Below are positions 53,791 to 64,000 of a stretch of DNA of 64,000 bases, one piece after another (position 1 is the stretch's first letter; the number at the start of each line of letters is the position of its first letter). The stretch spans positions 3,100,001 to 3,164,000 of the forward strand of contig OY725495.1 in the NCBI GenBank assembly GCA_963281255.1, in the 5' to 3' direction. The notes under the pieces are model-generated. The model was given only the letters and a program-made list of their open reading frames with translations, did no database searches and had not been told where the DNA came from. The translations under genes were made by a program, and so were the position numbers. Source of the DNA: Aphrocallistes beatrix (taxonomy: Eukaryota > Porifera > Hexactinellida > Sceptrulophora > Aphrocallistidae).

Positions 53791-54527
53791 GAGTATTTCT
53801 TGCTTGTACCCTCCAAATACTAATTTTTCATTATCGATGGAAGTTATTTTGAATAGAAGTTGTTCTCTGCTATCAACAATCCTTGTGCCAGCTATATCAG
53901 GAGATTATTTCTCTCCCATACTTCTAGCTCTTATATATCGAAGATCACATTGCCTCAATTTATGCATAACGTGAGGTGTAGATTGCGCTACAGTGTACGA
54001 ATTCTCCACGTCCGTACGTAGACATGTCATTGATGCTAAGATTGAATAGTTTGATTACTTGGTTAACCCGGATAATTTATATTATTAGTTAATCTCTTTA
54101 TAGTAGAGCCATACATTTCTATGGGTTTCCCGCCCAAAATGACTTGTTTAATTTTGTGGAATATTTTATTGATACAGTCGCATTTGGAAATCCTAACTGA
54201 TAGATAATGTACTTGCATTAGTCTATTTTGCCACCTGTCACTAGTTTCAAATATGTATCTTATAAGAAATATGTATTTCACTTGTTTGTAAGATATTAAT
54301 GATGATGAGTTATACTAAATAAGTTATACTACGTATAATTTTAATATGTACTGACACTTTCAGATGATCTCATCTCCTATTAGGAATATTGAATAACTAA
54401 ATTAATGAATGCTATATGATAGCATAATTTAATAACTCTACCCTAAAATAATGTATCTATCTGATATATTTAGAAGTACAAATCTGGTCAGAGATTCAGG
54501 TCAATTAGCCGCGCCCAACACAGAAAT
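53791..54527. other. Divergent intergenic region
   Basis: Lies between minus- and plus-strand genes, so it should hold the promoter of the TRAF-type gene. No TATA box or repeat was recognised. Confidence 0.35.
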
Positions 54528-55346
54528 TTGAAGTTACACCTCCGAAATGCAACATTCCATCGAATATATTCTACAATAATTATTAAGGAGATGATCACTT
54601 CTCTGAAAAGTGACTTTGAAACTAATATGATCGGTTGTCCTTCTCTGTGTCTTAGTCGTGGTAAGTTCTGTGTGAGAGAAATCCACACAAATGAAGGGAA
54701 GTGTCAAATCAGAACTGGACATCAGATCTCGTCAATGGGAGGTAAGGTCTGGAATGTAGACAAAGATAACACAGCAGTCTTGTTCATGTGTGATGTTTAC
54801 CAAGAGCAAACTCAGATATTCTCGCCGAATTGGGGAGAGTTTTTGATAGATGTGGCAAAGAATGGAATTGGTATCTTCCTGATTATGGGAAATACAGATC
54901 CAAGCAACTGTCTAATAGAAAATTAATGAAAGACATCTGGAACAAGTTTGGCCGGGGTATTCTCAATTACTACTACGAAAAAGAGAAAACAAGAATCACA
55001 TTTGTCCCCTATACGACATATGAAAAAGTAAACCATTCTTTATTCTTCGCAAAATTATTTATTTGGGACCTAAAAATCGTGATCAACTATTTTTCCAAAA
55101 AAGTGAAGAACACAAAATGGTTCAAGGAAAAAAAGATTAAACAGAGATTTGACAACAAAAAGTGATCTTAATATTCCTATATTTGCTCTCCACTATATTG
55201 AATTGGTTAAAAATGCTCTGAAATCCTTCGTGCAATCGAATGTGAAGACATTCTTTGGGAAAAGAAAAGATTCACTATCCTATGCGAGCTTACTCTCTCT
55301 ACCAAATAATTTAATATTAACCAACTTAAAGACTTTGAAGAAGTAA
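54528..55346 (+). pseudogene. Unrecognised coding-like region in broken frames
   Basis: 54528-54926 encodes a Cys-containing stretch (MIGCPSLCLSRGKFC, MCDVYQEQTQIFSPNWGE). At about 54835 the sense seems to pass to the next frame (FDRCGKEWNWYLPDYGKY, then IWNKFGRGILNYYYEKEK), which runs to 55165. A third frame (55149-55346) has 65 more residues. Overlap of plausible frames suggests one or more frameshifts, or a missed intron, in a gene of roughly 200-260 codons. No family was recognised and no signal peptide is evident. It lies 0.2-0.4 kb upstream of the glycosyltransferase gene, in the same orientation. Confidence 0.35.
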
Positions 55347-55560
55347 AACAGTAGTACCAATTATGTGTCTAATTTGGATTACTCGATTGTAACTGATAAT
55401 ATCTGCATAATTTTACTTATAACTATTACCCAACTTGTAGGTTGAAATTTGTTCAAAGATAAATATAAAAACTATTTAAGAACTGCTGACAGTACAATTC
55501 GCTTCTCCCACAACGATTAGAATACTTTACAGTATACCCAAAATTTGATTTGTATGCATC

Positions 55561-57558
55561 GTGATGAGGTGTCTATGGATTCACTTGAAGATCAGGAGTA
55601 GGTTATTAAGGTTCTGCTTGTATGTAATTCCTATCTGCTTATGCACGATGAGTTTTCATATTTTAAGAAACTATTTCGAGGTTAGAAAAGAAATAATAAT
55701 AATTCCTAAAACTGATCCTATCTCTCCTACAGAGAAAAAATATGATTTTGATCCTAATTTGCCCGAGTTAAGAAAGAGAATCATTAATGTCGTTAATAGC
55801 AACAGTTTTGGAACTTCCTTCATAAATCCTGAAGCTTTATACAGTGTAAACTTCAAAAACGATCTAATTTCACCTCCCAGTGCCGGTTCTTTCAACGTCT
55901 ATATTTGGAACAATCATTATACTCAATCGATAGATTTGTTGAAAGCTAAATTTGGTTTTCCTTACAATCCTTGCAAGAAGAGTTTCACTCACTCACTAAA
56001 ATTGATAAATCGAAATAGAGGCTTTGGCCAGAGAGTGTTTGGCTATATCATTCCTCCAATTAGTGGAGAATATTCTATCGAGGTAACATTCTCTGGTAGC
56101 GTAGAGATATGGCTATCTCCAGACGACCAACCTTCCAATGCAATAAAACAACAGTTGAATTCCCCTCAATCGTCTCACTCAGTGAATGGAATAATTGGAC
56201 AAGTAATAAACATAACAACCGACTTTGTAGTAAATAAGAAGCAATACTTGGAGATTATGCATGTGAGCAGTGTGGAATGTTTGTTTGTGATAAAATGGAA
56301 AAGACCTGAAGCTAAAGATTACCAACAAATAGAAATGAAGTGCCTCTTGCCTTATGTCAATGACTTCGGTCCGAAGGTTATCTCTGAGACTTATTCTCCA
56401 AAGCCATTGCCACTCCATGATCCTAGTCCTAAGGTTAAGCAGTTTTTTCATATTCCTGATGATAGAAATGATATTTATTTACTTCCAACTGTTGATATTA
56501 GTTCTATAGGAAGCCAAGAGAACAATTCCATCCCTCTGTGTGAATACCAACTCTCCTATGTTGAGAAAAGTTCAATCAAAGATGCTACGAGATTGCAACT
56601 GGTGTATACACGGCCTGATCATAAGCTTTACCGTCAAATCAGGTATCTTATGATAACCAGAGCTGTCATCTCCCCTAGTGGTAAAGAAAAATTAATTCGT
56701 ATCTTCATGGATCAGCTACGCTCCTCTTACAAGAATGTACGACTGTCTCGATTCATTAACATGGAGAGACTGGTGGATCCAACTAATGGAGACCTCTACC
56801 TCATAGAGGTGCTGGTCAATGTTGATGGATTGAGTGACAGAGAACTGTTGATATCTGAGTATGTTGTGTTAGGACACAAGTCTCTCCCTCAGGATATTCT
56901 CTGTCGCCCTACAGCCATGAAGATTCATAGGAACACTTTCATTCACTTTCTCGTAACACATCGCAATCTCCCACAGATGTTGCGAGAGTTTGTTCAGAAC
57001 ATGGAACGGATCTACGTTGAAACGGGAGATGAGGATTTCGGTGTAATCATAGTTAACTATGAATCTCCTCCTATTAATGCTACGACTCTGATGCTTCAGA
57101 GCAAACTGAAACACTGGTCTATCATAGAAATGGACGGACCTTGGGAGAAGACTGCTGCTATCAACCTCGGAATTGACAGTGTGACTAACCCAGATCACAT
57201 TATATTCACTGTCGATCTCTACCTCTACATTCCTTCTCATCTCCCTGACACCATCCGTAAGCACACGTTTCAAGGATATTCTGGATTTGTTCCTATCGTA
57301 TTCTATTTCGGTTGCTGTATTTCATTCAATGTCCCATTCAAGGGATTCTATTCCATGGGAGGTTTCGGGCTTGTCGGTTTATTCAAGTCAGACTGGGAGA
57401 AGGTGGGAGGTATGGATACCACCAAGTTTAAGGGGAAGTGGGGGTATGAAGACAACGACCTTGCTGACCGTATACTAGCAAATGGATATCATCTATTCCG
57501 ACTTCCTACTCGAGATTTCTATCACCAGGATCATTCAACCGTACAATTATGGAGCTGA
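55561..57558 (+). CDS. B4GALNT3/4-like beta-1,4-N-acetylgalactosaminyltransferase
   Basis: 665 residues, single exon. A short basic cytoplasmic tail and one membrane anchor (about residues 16-36) make a type II Golgi topology. Residues about 110-260 resemble the PA14 domain of B4GALNT3/4 (FNVYIWNN, GYIIPPISGEYSIEVTFSGS-VEIWLS). Residues about 455-665 form the CHGN-type catalytic domain: FLVTHRNLPQMLREFVQNME, a VDLYLYIP segment (551-558) at the metal-binding DxD position, DTIRKH, the acceptor/donor loop SMGGFGLVGLFKSDWEKVGG, and WGYEDNDLADRIL (627-639) followed by HQDH. The family adds GalNAc to GlcNAc on glycoproteins to make LacdiNAc. The first Asp of DxD is present, but the third position is Tyr, so activity needs testing. 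Vertebrate enzymes are near 1000 residues, so this one is compact. Confidence 0.85.
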   Translation: MMRCLWIHLKIRSRLLRFCLYVIPICLCTMSFHILRNYFEVRKEIIIIPKTDPISPTEKKYDFDPNLPELRKRIINVVNSNSFGTSFINPEALYSVNFKNDLISPPSAGSFNVYIWNNHYTQSIDLLKAKFGFPYNPCKKSFTHSLKLINRNRGFGQRVFGYIIPPISGEYSIEVTFSGSVEIWLSPDDQPSNAIKQQLNSPQSSHSVNGIIGQVINITTDFVVNKKQYLEIMHVSSVECLFVIKWKRPEAKDYQQIEMKCLLPYVNDFGPKVISETYSPKPLPLHDPSPKVKQFFHIPDDRNDIYLLPTVDISSIGSQENNSIPLCEYQLSYVEKSSIKDATRLQLVYTRPDHKLYRQIRYLMITRAVISPSGKEKLIRIFMDQLRSSYKNVRLSRFINMERLVDPTNGDLYLIEVLVNVDGLSDRELLISEYVVLGHKSLPQDILCRPTAMKIHRNTFIHFLVTHRNLPQMLREFVQNMERIYVETGDEDFGVIIVNYESPPINATTLMLQSKLKHWSIIEMDGPWEKTAAINLGIDSVTNPDHIIFTVDLYLYIPSHLPDTIRKHTFQGYSGFVPIVFYFGCCISFNVPFKGFYSMGGFGLVGLFKSDWEKVGGMDTTKFKGKWGYEDNDLADRILANGYHLFRLPTRDFYHQDHSTVQLWS

Positions 57559-58096
57559 TACACTGTATTGGAGTAGAATGAAATACGTGGACAATGTTAA
57601 CAGACCAATCTGTAAATATTGATGCTTAATTATTGTTGAGTTTGTATATACAGGAATAGCTAACTGTAGTATCTGTTACTATGCAATGTAAAAATTACTC
57701 TTGAACTGTTATTAATATTAAGGTATAAATTTCACAAAAATTTCACCAAAGAGCACAAAATTTAAAATTTCTAATAAAGCCCTATTTTGAGCAAAATAAT
57801 GTCAAAATTTTCAGTTCTCTATCAAAAAGCACTAAAATTTCCGCTTGGTTCAATAATTTGGAAGTGGATTTTGCAAAATTTTTCAATTACTACTCCTTCT
57901 AACCATCATAGCTCAGTTTTCACAATTCTTTCTGATTCTGAACCATACATACATCTAAAAGCAGAGACAATTCTCTGTCGATTGGCTCCAGAAAATTTGT
58001 AAAAACTCTCTTTGTTATGATGGTTAGTTAGAAGGATTTTAATTTGAAATGTATTTAAAAAATCTGTCCAAAGCCTTTATTTCCATTTATTTATTT
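57559..58096. other. 3' flank of glycosyltransferase gene
   Basis: AT-rich. TCCTTCTAACCATCATA (57894-57910) and TATGATGGTTAGTTAGAAGG (58016-58035) are inverted and may bound a tiny MITE. No gene was recognised. Confidence 0.4.
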
Positions 58097-58342
58097 CAGT
58101 TAGTGAGGTTCTTCTCATAAGGATTGTAGGTAAACCCAGCTTGCCCTTCAACAATAATATATCTACTGACAGAAAGAAATGATTGTCTAAACATAGATGT
58201 TAAAAGAACCATTTTGGGAGTTGGAATTATATCGTTTTTAAAGTTAACACTGTCGAAGTTTCAGGATTTTGAAAGAAGTTGCATTTTGTCGGTAAATGAA
58301 TAGAATGATTTTCTTTCTCAAGTCGGGTAAATTTGTTCAAAA
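58097..58342 (-). pseudogene. Inverted fragment of the B4GALNT-like gene
   Basis: Read on the minus strand in three frames it parallels residues about 63-142 of the glycosyltransferase. KNPE / DSVNFKND, then PKMGSFNIYV, KGKLGLP and YNPYEKNLT correspond to INPE, YSVNFKND, SAGSFNVYI, KAKFGFP and YNPCKKSFT. It has stops and several frameshifts. It shows a second, now lost, gene copy in inverted orientation 0.5 kb downstream. Confidence 0.65.
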
Positions 58343-59839
58343 TGGCTAAAAAGATCAGAAGAGTCATCAATACTGCAAATTCTGCATTGTTTGCTGTTCG
58401 AGATTTGAAGAAATAATTTCATAGAAAAATAATCAGCTATTTTCTTTTGTGTTCTCTTCAGAGTGGCTAATGATGTAAAATGAAACACTCATAAACAAAT
58501 CCCATTAACTTTAGTATTTTCTAGAATTTCAAATACTCCCTAAACGCAGCATTGCGATGGTAGAATATGAAGAAATCTACACACAACAGTCCTTGTTACT
58601 TTGTAGAGACAAGGATAGATATACCAACGCCGGCGCTACGGTTTTAGAAGTGGTCCAGTGTCCGGAAATTGATTGTAAAACGGGAGTTGGCATGTATGAC
58701 AGTAGAATATAGTAATATACCATTACATACAATGAATATTATTGTAGGATTCCCACAATATTCCACAGCATTCCCACAGGATTCTCACATCATGTGGGAA
58801 TTCCCAAAGGGGAAAGTGATTCATTTCCACAGCAACCCTGCTTAATTTGTAAAATAATAAGTAATTAGAATGTTGAATTAATCGATCTTCATAAAGGATA
58901 GCTTTCAACCTCTGGATGGCTAACGTGTTTGGCCGTATACGTACTTAATTATTTTTAACTTTGTATCCCGTCCTTCCTCGAATAATATCTGGGCGATTAT
59001 TCATTTTTGATCCACCACATAGTGAAAAACGTCAGTCACAGACTGTTAGTGCAGCTCCATTAGGTGACTCGTAGGGCAAATTTAGAGAGTGATTCTGGCT
59101 TGTTTATGTGCATTGAGTTAGGTATAATTAGTCTATTTTGAACAATTATATTAAATTCTGATATTAATAGTATGTTGAATTTACACTAAATAAGTTTATA
59201 AATAGGTTATGGGCAAGTGGTTTGCATACTAGGCATTGTTGCTATTTATACCGTGGATACTCTACCATCACTTCCTTTTAGGATTGTGTTTACACTTAAT
59301 GTCATTTGTATAATAATGAAATGGACTAGTTAGAGCTTTATCTCGACAATAACACATCTTACTTGCAGAAAAGTCATGCATAACTTTGGCTTACGCTTAA
59401 ATCACGTTATAGCGAAAATAGGATCCCACATTGTGTACGTATTGGAATAAATTAATCCTTAATCCAAATGCTTATCCCATTAGTTTCATAAATGAGAGGT
59501 TTTCTTTTTAATTAAATGTGACTAAAATAACCATATTATCGCGATCACAAGTGAAGTGTGAGCAATTTAGTTTCGTGCATGATTTATGAACACCCAGTAT
59601 ATACTTGCGGATATCGTAAAGTTTTAATTATCACCTGGAAGTTATTGAGCTATGTCGATGACATTTTGTCAGTGTAATCACTGGTCCTTATGCCCATGGT
59701 GATGCGAAAATGTTATTTTAACTTCTTTTCCTTTTTTAACTGATGACGCTAGATTTCAGTAACGGAGAAGGTTGAGTCTCGCAGCGTGATTAAGTTCCTG
59801 CATTTGAAGGGTTGCAGTGCCTGGAAAATCCATGAAGAA
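58343..59839. other. Intergenic DNA with MITE fragments
   Basis: About 58628-58665 is a fragment of the hAT family seen at 31813-31960. About 58740-58840 ends GTGATTCATTTCCACAGCAACCCTG-like, a fragment of the CAGGGTTGCCGTGGG family. No gene was recognised. Confidence 0.5.
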
Positions 59840-59962
59840 ATGAAGGCTCGACTCATCATTGAATTATGACGTCAATGTCACCTTTTTTTATAATCAGAAA
59901 TATCAGTTTTTCGACTATAACTCAGCCATTTTAGGTGATAGAAGGCTGAAATTTTAATACAC
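59840..59962 (-). repeat. Bipartite bZIP-site repeat, right-arm fragment, reverse
   Basis: GACTCATCATTGAATTATGA and the AACTCAGCCATTTTAGGTGA block, abutting a plus-oriented copy that begins at 59964. Confidence 0.75.
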
Positions 59963-59963
59963 T

Positions 59964-60460
59964 ACAAGCGCTTCGCTTGCTTGCGCTGCGCGGCTGGCGG
60001 ACACTTTGTGTCCGCCAGAGGCGCCTGGGGTCACATTGATTAATTATGAGGGAGGTAACATCCCTAATAGCCTGTCCTACTGCTATAATCGATATCACAC
60101 GAAAAATCACCAAATTTGTCAATTTTTAAAATTTTTGATGAGTAATGATGACGTCATAACAAAGTGATATGTCATCATTTTTTGATGATAGTTGCATCAT
60201 ATGTGAGGTATGTTAGTATACAGATTCTATTAAAATTTCAGCATTCTATCTCCTATAATGGCTGAGTTATGCTCGAATAACTGTATTGCTTAACTTAAAA
60301 ATGTGTAGAATGTGACAATGACGTCATAATTCCATGATGAGTCGACATTTTCGTCTGAGCTCAGAACTTACTGGATCCATAGCCAAAAAACTCCCACATG
60401 CCAAAAATCAGTTTTCTGTGCCTGGCAGTTTCTTCAATCAATTCGTTACAGATATATAAT
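59964..60460 (+). repeat. Complete bipartite bZIP-site repeat
   Basis: GC-rich hairpins, TGACGTCA in both arms, TGATATGTCATCA in place of the first AP-1-like site, TGATGAGTCGACA in the second arm, and the TTCGTTACAGATATATAA end. The box follows at 60469-60487. Confidence 0.85.
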
Positions 60461-60489
60461 AGATTAATCGAGTTTTAATAGTAAGGATT

Positions 60490-60738
60490 AATATGCTTCA
60501 CATATGATACAACTCTCATCAAAAACGATTACTCATCCCTCTGTTATGACGTCATCATTACGCATTAAAAATTGACAAATTTTATGATTTTTTGAGTGAT
60601 ATCGATTATAACAGTAAGACAGACGTATTATCTACCATATAATTAATCAATGTGAGCCTAGGCGCCCAAAGTGCGCCTCCGGCGGACACAAAGTGTCCGC
60701 CAGCCGCGCAGCACAAGCAAGCGAAGCGCGTTTGTAGT
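60490..60738 (-). repeat. Bipartite bZIP-site repeat, left arm, reverse
   Basis: Starts right after the conserved box and ends with GGCGGACAC...GTGTCCGCC and AAGCGAAGCGCG. With the two preceding copies it forms a minus/plus/minus cluster. Confidence 0.8.
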
Positions 60739-61081
60739 AAAAAACCCTGATAAGTAAAATGTGTAAGAAAAGTCATTATTGTCATTATTGCTTTGCTATA
60801 TCCCGTTATATTTCAGGTGCAGGAAATTCATTACTAGCTTGAGATATTACACAGTCGATATAACTAGCATTTCAATTGAGATTTTAATGGGTGAATTAAA
60901 TGTTTGGAACCAATTTATCAAAAAAATGAGATAATGATAAAGAAATACCGTCCTCCCACATCCCCACTGAAAGTCTTTTTGCCGCCGAAACAAGTTTACT
61001 ATTTACAGTGGCCTTATTAATGTGAATACGTAATGATAAATTATTGGGGGGATTAAAGAAAATTGGAATAAACAGGTAATA
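60739..61081. other. Spacer without recognised content
   Basis: AT-rich. No gene or repeat was recognised. Confidence 0.35.
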
Positions 61082-61459
61082 CCGTATTGCTTCGAATAAG
61101 CGCCCGGGCGCTTATTTATTTCGTGCACCCTTTAGACCCGGCGCTTATTCAAGCCCCGGTGCTTATTTTTTTCATTCGCTATTTTTTTTGTTTACTACAT
61201 TGACTGGCACTTTTATTTTTGCCACAACTGAGAATGTTAGTTCTATCAAAAAAGGATAATGTAATGTTTCAAAAAGCACTTCTATCTATGCCACTACTGA
61301 GAATACTAGTTTGATATGATGTTCAGAGAACTAAAATGCCCTGGCGTCCGACGCTTATTCGAGCCCCGGCGCTTATTCGAGCCCCGGCGCTTATTCAAGC
61401 CCCGGCGCTTATTTATTTCGCTCACCCTTTAGACCCGGCGCTTATTCAGGGAAATACGG
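61082..61459. mobile_element. TA-flanked MITE with AAGCGCC repeats (378 bp)
   Basis: CCGTATTGCTTCGAATAAGC at the left and GCTTATTCAGGGAAATACGG at the right, with TA outside each end. Inside, GAGCCCCGGCGCTTATTC is repeated in tandem near the right end. It lies 85 bp upstream of the aspartic protease start codon. Confidence 0.8.
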
Positions 61460-61543
61460 TATGTATTACAATTTCTTAGACTTGTGTGATCAACTTTGTG
61501 TCATTGATTACTATTTTTATTCACAATCAATGTAGCTTTTTAA

Positions 61544-63503
61544 ATGTATATACTTTCTTTTTTAATTTTGTCCGTTCTCTGTCTGGCGGCATCTCCTTTT
61601 TCTGTACATAACAATGCCGGTGAAACCGTCAAATTGAGACGAGTGAAGCCTCTGAGTGAGTTTACCCCGAAAGAACTACTCCTGGAGTTCCAGCTAGAAG
61701 CCATCAGGATTCAGACGAAATTTGACCCTAAATCAGCAGGTACTGGCAAGGTGATGGAGTATAACAATCACAATCTGCAGTATTACGGACCTATCGAGAT
61801 AGGAACTCCACCTCAAACTTTTCAGGTGAGTTAGATAATGTTGTTAGCTGGTTTGTGGGTTGAATGATTCCATTGTATCAAAGGAAAATTAACAAATAGC
61901 ATGTGTCCGTGTAAAATCTAAACATGAATAAATCCTAGTTATAATTTCAAACAAATACGAATAGAGTATTTCATAGTCTCCCCTTGTTGAATTACTTCAA
62001 AGGAAAGAATTATATTTCTTTCTCAATATATATCGTATCTGCCTTCTCAAAATACATATGCCATTCCTATAGAATTAGTCGCATTGATTGAATATCTTAG
62101 TATGAATCAGCTGGCAGCAAAGGGTAGGAATGCACTGTATAAAGCCTTTATTAATAATTATGCTATTTATACCATGTCTTGATTCTTGAATAGAAATGTT
62201 TGGCTTCCTTGCATACCTATCTATTATACCTACCTACCTTCAGAGATTTCATCTATTGTCAGATGAGCTTTAGTTTTTAAGCAATATTATTTCGGTACTT
62301 ATTTGCGAAAGAAAAACATTCTTTGAAGAAAGGCGAAATTACTTTTATAGTCTGGAGTCGCACATGGGTGGAAATCCCTCGCGATGAGGTCGCGGATCCT
62401 CAGCTGCAAATCTAAATTAGTTTTGATATTTAATCGATTGCTATTAGTATTTGGAATAGACCCAACGTTTCAAGATGCAGTGAGTTGTGTTTACTGTTTA
62501 GAATGTGTTAGAATATTCCAGAATCGTAAAAATATCAAGTAAAAATATTAACAATTTAGCGACCCTTCTCGCGCCGACCCTGCTGGCAGGGAACTTAGTT
62601 TCTGACTTTGGCTCTCAATGCTAAGCTTGATTCTATGTTGAGAATTTGAATTACTTCAACGATCAAGTTTGGGTTGCTTAGCTAGTGACGGAAAATTTCA
62701 TTTTATTGTAAGTCAAAGGTCCGGCGTTTTGGATAATATTGACATTCAGGATTTCATTTCTCTTGGAAGGTTTAGTCAATGAGAATTTTATTTTACTCAC
62801 TAAGATAAGGAAATCAATTTGTGGAATACCTTTGTCTGGTCTTCTTAGTCGTCCTAAACATGAAAATTATTTAAAAACTTGTCTGTGTATCAGTGCTCGA
62901 CAAATCTGGTGTTTGGTGGTAATAGCCACCAAAAAGGAGCGATAAGCCACCTAATTCCTGAGCGTGGTGGTTAACTAAGCCACCAAATTATATCAAGTAT
63001 TGGCTTATTAATAGGGCATGCCTAATTTCCGGGACGGGACGGGTTAAGATACCTAATTTCCGGGATGGGATCCCATCCCATCCCGGAAATTAGGCATGCC
63101 CTTATTAATATAGAATTTAGAATTTTGTGGCTCTTAAGCCACCGAGAAAGTAAAATGGTGGTTAAGATATCCACCACCAAATTTTGAATTTGTCAGCAGT
63201 GCTGTCTATTGAGACGGCTCCTCTCTCCTTCAACTCAGGTGGTGTACGACACTGGCTCTTCAGACTTGTGGGTGTGCTCCGTGAACTGCACTGGTACCGC
63301 TTGCGGGGATAATCGCTACGACCTTACCAAGAGCAGCAGCTACTCGCCGAACGGAGCGCCCTTCTTCATCCAGTACGGGATCGGCAACACGACAGGATAC
63401 AAGGCCTACGAGACCGTGAATATGGGCGGGATACAGGTGACTAATCAGGAGTTTGGAATGGCTACTGAGGTCAACTCGAATTCTAAAATGGAAGGAATTC
63501 AAG
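61544..63503 (+). CDS. Pepsin/cathepsin-type aspartic protease, 5' part
   Basis: Exon 1 is 61544-61825 (donor GTGAGT), exon 2 is 63239-63503 (acceptor CTCAG; donor GTATCT). The junction is phase 0 between FQ and VVYDTGSS. The gene leaves the window, so the second catalytic Asp is not seen. A signal peptide (about residues 1-17) and a basic propeptide (KLRRVKPL) come first, then the mature start QYYGPIEIGTPPQTFQ. The first catalytic motif is DTGSSDLWV with Asp98. The flap region is IQYGIGNTTGY. Cys pairs around SVNCTGTACGDN resemble the first disulfide loop of the family. Such enzymes act in lysosomes or the gut; which one cannot be told. Reading past 63503 meets a stop soon, supporting the donor there. 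Confidence 0.8.
62891..63201. mobile_element. hAT-type MITE ending 37 bp before a splice acceptor
   Basis: CAGTGCTCGACAAATCTGGT...AATTTGTCAGCAGTG with flanks CTGTGTAT (62883-62890) and CTGTCTAT (63202-63209), 7 of 8 matching. It contains several (T/A)GCCACCAA words and the nested mini-element 63014-63101. Confidence 0.7.
63014..63101. mobile_element. 88-bp palindromic mini-element, 9-bp target duplication
   Basis: GGGCATGCCTAATTTCCGGG...CCCGGAAATTAGGCATGCCC flanked by a perfect TTATTAATA on each side (63005-63013, 63102-63110). It is nested inside the hAT MITE 62891-63201. Confidence 0.9.
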
Positions 63504-64000
63504 GTATCTCCGGAGTAGATTACTACCACTGTAGTGTTCATTAATATGTGTATGTAGAGCATTTCTTTTCTGTTTCTTCAGAAAAGAAATGCTCTTCTAC
63601 ATGCTTTCAAAATCTTAGATACTTGGTGATCATTTTCGAACTACGTATTCTGGACACATTTTGGAATCCTAATTGTAGTATAATCTAAAATAGTTAGAGA
63701 ACATATTGGCCCCGGTTCGCGAAAGGAGCTGTACTCTTTTCTATCTACCTGCACAATCCCGCGAAATTTAACATTCCGGGTCTTTTGATGTAGCAAGGGA
63801 AATTAAAAAGTCAGAGATACTACTACGTATATCCCTGTGATTATCATAATTATATAATTATATAAACATGGCTGGTAAATATTTTTACCAGGGATTCCAG
63901 AAAAAAAGTTTTTTTGACAACCGTTTACTTGCTACTTTTGTTTTTCCTCCATTCTGGCTTTAGTTTTAGTTTTACTCACTACTTTTTTACTTGCTACCTA
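63504..64000. other. Intron of the aspartic protease gene (partial)
   Basis: No further exon was recognised before the window ends. A hairpin with a 17-bp perfect stem lies at 63556-63595 (AGAGCATTTCTTTTCTG, loop TTTCTT). Confidence 0.5.

Overview
The window looks like a piece of an animal nuclear genome. Genes have GT-AG introns and sit in AT-rich, transposon-filled DNA. They include a CNRIP1 homologue (a metazoan family), a pepsin/cathepsin-type aspartic protease, a PA14-plus-CHGN glycosyltransferase like B4GALNT3/4, and a TRAF-type zinc-finger protein. The species cannot be named from sequence alone; an invertebrate is the best guess. A 200-base run of N (31547-31746) shows this is an assembled scaffold with a gap.

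Layout. 1-10 kb: a MULE transposase relic present as an inverted pair, whose right arm is split by a young, intact Ty3/gypsy LTR retrotransposon (3923-8790, minus strand). 10-16 kb: an (AAAT)n tract, then copies of a bipartite repeat carrying CRE and AP-1 motifs, one split by a decayed P-like DNA transposon that itself holds two smaller elements. 18-24 kb: CNRIP1 (exons 18224-18405 and 23628-23937) with a 5.2 kb intron full of hAT-type MITEs, a MULE relic and a large inverted-repeat element. That element's arms each carry two stem-loops next to a TATA-like box. 24-30 kb: further MITEs and a pogo/Tigger relic. 30.7-34.2 kb: two adjacent minus-strand two-exon genes for bacterial or phage-type enzymes, a GH24-like lysozyme and a pyruvoyl-dependent arginine decarboxylase. 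34-40 kb: duplicated upstream sequence, a 586-bp foldback element and tandem bipartite repeats. 40.5-42.5 kb: tandem paralogous secreted proteins, one intronless and one with three exons. 43.5-46.6 kb: a satellite built on the palindrome TGTTATAACA. 47.8-57.6 kb: a multi-pass membrane protein with a broken frame, the TRAF-type protein, an unrecognised broken coding region, and an intronless B4GALNT3/4-like enzyme with an inverted pseudogene fragment 0.5 kb downstream. 61.5-64 kb: the first two exons of an aspartic protease that runs off the end.

The genes do not form an obvious pathway. The lysozyme-like and decarboxylase genes may be a horizontally acquired pair. Most of the window is transposon-derived, with many target-site duplications still readable, so insertion order can be worked out in several places. 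The best candidates for something undescribed are the decarboxylase gene, the TATA-linked double-hairpin element, a family of 52-88 bp palindromic elements with 9-bp target duplications, the bZIP-site repeat, and the palindromic satellite lodged between a hAT-like element and its target duplication.
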